Part shown: one piece after another, positions 61,975 to 64,000 of the stretch
Position numbering within the stretch: the stretch's first letter is position 1
Layout: each line of letters begins with the position of its first letter
DNA from: a virus
IMG/VR virus record: IMGVR_UViG_3300042898_003434
Span: 26,629-90,628 of that record
Direction: 5' to 3' (one strand)
Length of the DNA: 64,000 nt
The notes under the pieces: generated by a model
Databases searched by the model: none
The model's input: only the letters and a program-made list of their open reading frames with translations
What the model was told of the DNA's origin: nothing
Made by a program: the position numbers and the translations under genes

Positions 61975-64000
61975 TTATAGTATATTCCAAGTTACTCCGT
62001 CACTGACAACTTTTATAGATTCGTATTGATTCAATAAATAAGTATTGTCTCCGTCCAATAGTCCAAGAGAAGTTGCATCAATTGTTACACCAGCAGCACC
62101 TTTATTTTTTATAATAAATTCGCGGCCGGTATTTGCTGTTGCATCTATGAGCGTTATTGTGAATGGAGTGGTTGCGTGGTTGCAAACAACAATGTTATCT
62201 AGAATGGTAACTGTGTAATCTGTTGTTTTTACAACGGCACCTACGACTCGCCCTGTTGTTGATATCGTACCAATCAAGGACAATGATCCAGTTATACTTA
62301 CACTTCCGGTAAATTGATGTGTATCCGTTGACTTTGTGCCGAATATATTGCTTCCAGAAGCATAGTCGATAGAGCTTGTAATTGTAACAACGTTTAAGTT
62401 TGTTACTTGAATACTGGACGCGGTGATTTGCCCAACGTCCATGTCGATACCTGTCAACACGCTTTCGGCCTTGAATGCATACGAGGCCGTTCCTGCAAAC
62501 TGCGTTACGTTGGTTATGTCATATACATTATTGAAAGATATGTACGATGCCGTCTTTGCATTTTCGACATAAGATGCGGTCGATGCGTTTAAAGCATACG
62601 ATGCACTTTGAATTGAACCGAGCAAGAATGACGCGGTAATTGCAAATGAAGCTGTATCCGCCAATGACGCCGTTGATGCGTTTATAGCATATGACGCACT
62701 TTGGGCGGTTCCCAACAATGACGATGCGGTTAATGCATACGAGGCTGAAACAGCCGACTCTATATAAGACGCAGTTAATGCAATTGACGAGTAACTTGAA
62801 CTTATCGCGTTTACTACATAACTTGCAGTTTGTGCATTTTCAACATAAGAAGCCGTATTTGCGGACGTGGCATAGGATGCCGTACCTGCGAACGTCGATG
62901 TTGATGTTATGTTATCTATATTCGCATAATCAATGTACGAAGCTGTAAGTGCTAAGGATGAAGTTAATGCAAACGAAGATGTTCCCGAATTGATTACATA
63001 GCTCGCAGTGTCAGCATATGATGCCGTGGACGAGAATGACGCAGATGTTGCAGTTGATGACGACAACGCAAATGCTGCATACGAAGCAGTTTTTGCATTC
63101 AACACATAAGAAGCTGTTTGCGCCAATATGACGTATGATGCAGTTTGAGATAATACCACGTAACTTGCTGTTTCTGCCGTTGTAGCAAATGAAGCCGTTC
63201 CCATGATTGGTCCGTTTACAATCAACGAACCGGTGATATTCACGGATCCGGTAAATTGCTGCGTGTCTGTGGATTTTGTTCCAAATATATTGCTACCAGA
63301 AGCGTAAGTGATCGAACTTGTAATTGTAACAACGTTTAAGTTTGTTACTTGAATTGACGAAGCTGTTAGTTGACCAACTGTCACATTTGATGTTGGAATT
63401 ATATAAGACGCGGTTGCAGCAAACGAAGAACTAATTGCTTGTAGAACATAGCTTGCTGTCAATGCACTGGCTGCGAATGAAGAACTTACAGCTTGCAATA
63501 TATAACTCGCAGTTTGTGCGAGCGATACATAAGATGCCGTTTGAACAAACGCAACGTACGATGCAGTCTTAGAATATTCTGTCACCGACGAACTTTGAGC
63601 TAATGTAACATACGATGCCGTTTGTGATAGTGTAACATACGAAGCTGTTTGAGATAATGTTATATACGACGCAGTTTGTGCTAGTGACACATAAGATGCG
63701 GTTTGAGCATTTTCGACGTATGACGCGGTTTTGGCATAGTCCGAATAACTCGCTGTTACGGCATACGATGCGGATGGTGAATTTAATACATACGATGCCG
63801 TTTGTGCTTGTTCTACATACGATGCCGTTTGTGCAAGCGAAGAATACGAAGACGTACCGAGTAGACTTCCGGTTATTCCACCGGACACATTTAATGTATC
63901 GGCCATCAAAACGCTACCGGTGAATTGGTGTGTATCCGTAGACTTTGTACCAAATATATTACTACCAGAAGCGTATTGGATCGAACTTGTAATTGTGACT
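61975..64000 (-). CDS. TASY-repeat fibre protein, N-terminus beyond the window
   Basis: At least 675 residues. A start at 63909 is possible, but the frame stays open to base 64000 and translates as VTITSSIQYASGSNIFGTKS then THQFTGSV, another copy of the module found inside the protein, so the true start lies to the right. The body is almost wholly TASY repeats with a 9-residue period (for example SQTASYVTLS, AQTASYVSLA). The last 90 residues (KTTDYTVTILDNIVVCN onward, with GREFIIKNKGAAGVTID) are a small beta domain. It ends 1 base before the next fibre gene (57783-61973). Two 38-base stretches (62375-62412 and 63317-63354) are identical, a sign of module duplication. Confidence 0.8.
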   Translation of the reverse strand, partial: VTITSSIQYASGSNIFGTKSTDTHQFTGSVLMADTLNVSGGITGSLLGTSSYSSLAQTASYVEQAQTASYVLNSPSASYAVTASYSDYAKTASYVENAQTASYVSLAQTASYITLSQTASYVTLSQTASYVTLAQSSSVTEYSKTASYVAFVQTASYVSLAQTASYILQAVSSSFAASALTASYVLQAISSSFAATASYIIPTSNVTVGQLTASSIQVTNLNVVTITSSITYASGSNIFGTKSTDTQQFTGSVNITGSLIVNGPIMGTASFATTAETASYVVLSQTASYVILAQTASYVLNAKTASYAAFALSSSTATSASFSSTASYADTASYVINSGTSSFALTSSLALTASYIDYANIDNITSTSTFAGTASYATSANTASYVENAQTASYVVNAISSSYSSIALTASYIESAVSASYALTASSLLGTAQSASYAINASTASLADTASFAITASFLLGSIQSASYALNASTASYVENAKTASYISFNNVYDITNVTQFAGTASYAFKAESVLTGIDMDVGQITASSIQVTNLNVVTITSSIDYASGSNIFGTKSTDTHQFTGSVSITGSLSLIGTISTTGRVVGAVVKTTDYTVTILDNIVVCNHATTPFTITLIDATANTGREFIIKNKGAAGVTIDATSLGLLDGDNTYLLNQYESIKVVSDGVTWNIL

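Noticed and set aside
61522-61980. 152-codon plus-strand frame opposite the fibre N-terminus
   Set aside because: Repeated text mirrors the 17-18 residue repeats of the fibre gene; not an independent gene.
62375-63354. Regularly spaced repeats considered as a CRISPR array
   Set aside because: Repeats are coding, imperfect, and follow protein periodicity of fibre modules; no constant repeat-spacer pattern.

Overview
The window is a piece of a large, AT-rich, tailed contractile (myovirus-type) phage genome with T4-like building blocks. Evidence is a contractile tail sheath (34375-37362), a tail tube (27504-28001), a tape measure, baseplate proteins, and a T4-type replication set: UvsX-like recombinase, gp32-like single-strand binding protein, gp41/DnaB-like helicase, 5'-3' exonuclease/RNase H and class I ribonucleotide reductase. 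The DNA polymerase candidate resembles family A rather than the family B enzyme of T4. Almost every gene reads on the minus strand; the only real plus-strand genes are at 28128-30440. No tRNA, rRNA, CRISPR array or bacterial housekeeping gene was seen, so the host cannot be named. Two good sigma70-type promoters (TTGACA/TATAAT class) argue for a host with ordinary sigma70 signals. Most genes have no clear Shine-Dalgarno sequence; the sheath gene is an exception.

Layout (transcription runs right to left). 1-448: broken AAA+ ATPase. 545-1715: two unknown proteins with candidate capsid-targeting leaders. 1812-12090: nucleotide and DNA metabolism (NrdA, NrdB, helicase, exonuclease, recombinase, SSB, two unknown genes, polymerase). 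12126-22616: baseplate and tail (small protein, baseplate hub candidate, LysM/gp53-like wedge, large baseplate protein, tape measure, two paralogous gp26-like zinc proteins). 22682-27398: a small membrane peptide, a coiled-coil lipoprotein, and a run of small proteins sharing an N-terminal signature, interrupted by an HNH endonuclease. 27504-28001: tail tube. 28128-34249: accessory block with a Vsr-like endonuclease, HAD phosphatases, an FMN-reductase-like flavoprotein, a nucleotidyltransferase and a GIY-YIG endonuclease. 34375-37796: sheath and a small coiled-coil protein. 37873-46799: eight tandem paralogous proteins of about 350 residues. 46817-64000: fibre/adhesin region with TASY-repeat proteins, an 1804-residue Gly-rich/Pro-Thr/LamG/propeller protein, a LamG lectin-like protein and very long fibres, the last running off the window.

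The most unusual points are: (1) an N-terminal signature on up to nine proteins that looks like the T4 capsid-targeting sequence with its (L/I)xE cleavage site, including on a HAD phosphatase and a flavodoxin-fold oxidoreductase, so enzymes may be packed in the capsid; (2) an eight-gene paralog array with traces of recombination between distant members; (3) a structured leader before the SSB gene resembling the T4 gene 32 autoregulatory operator; (4) a seven-repeat propeller-like block apparently inserted inside a LamG domain of the giant adhesin. All functional calls come from reading the sequence, without database searches.
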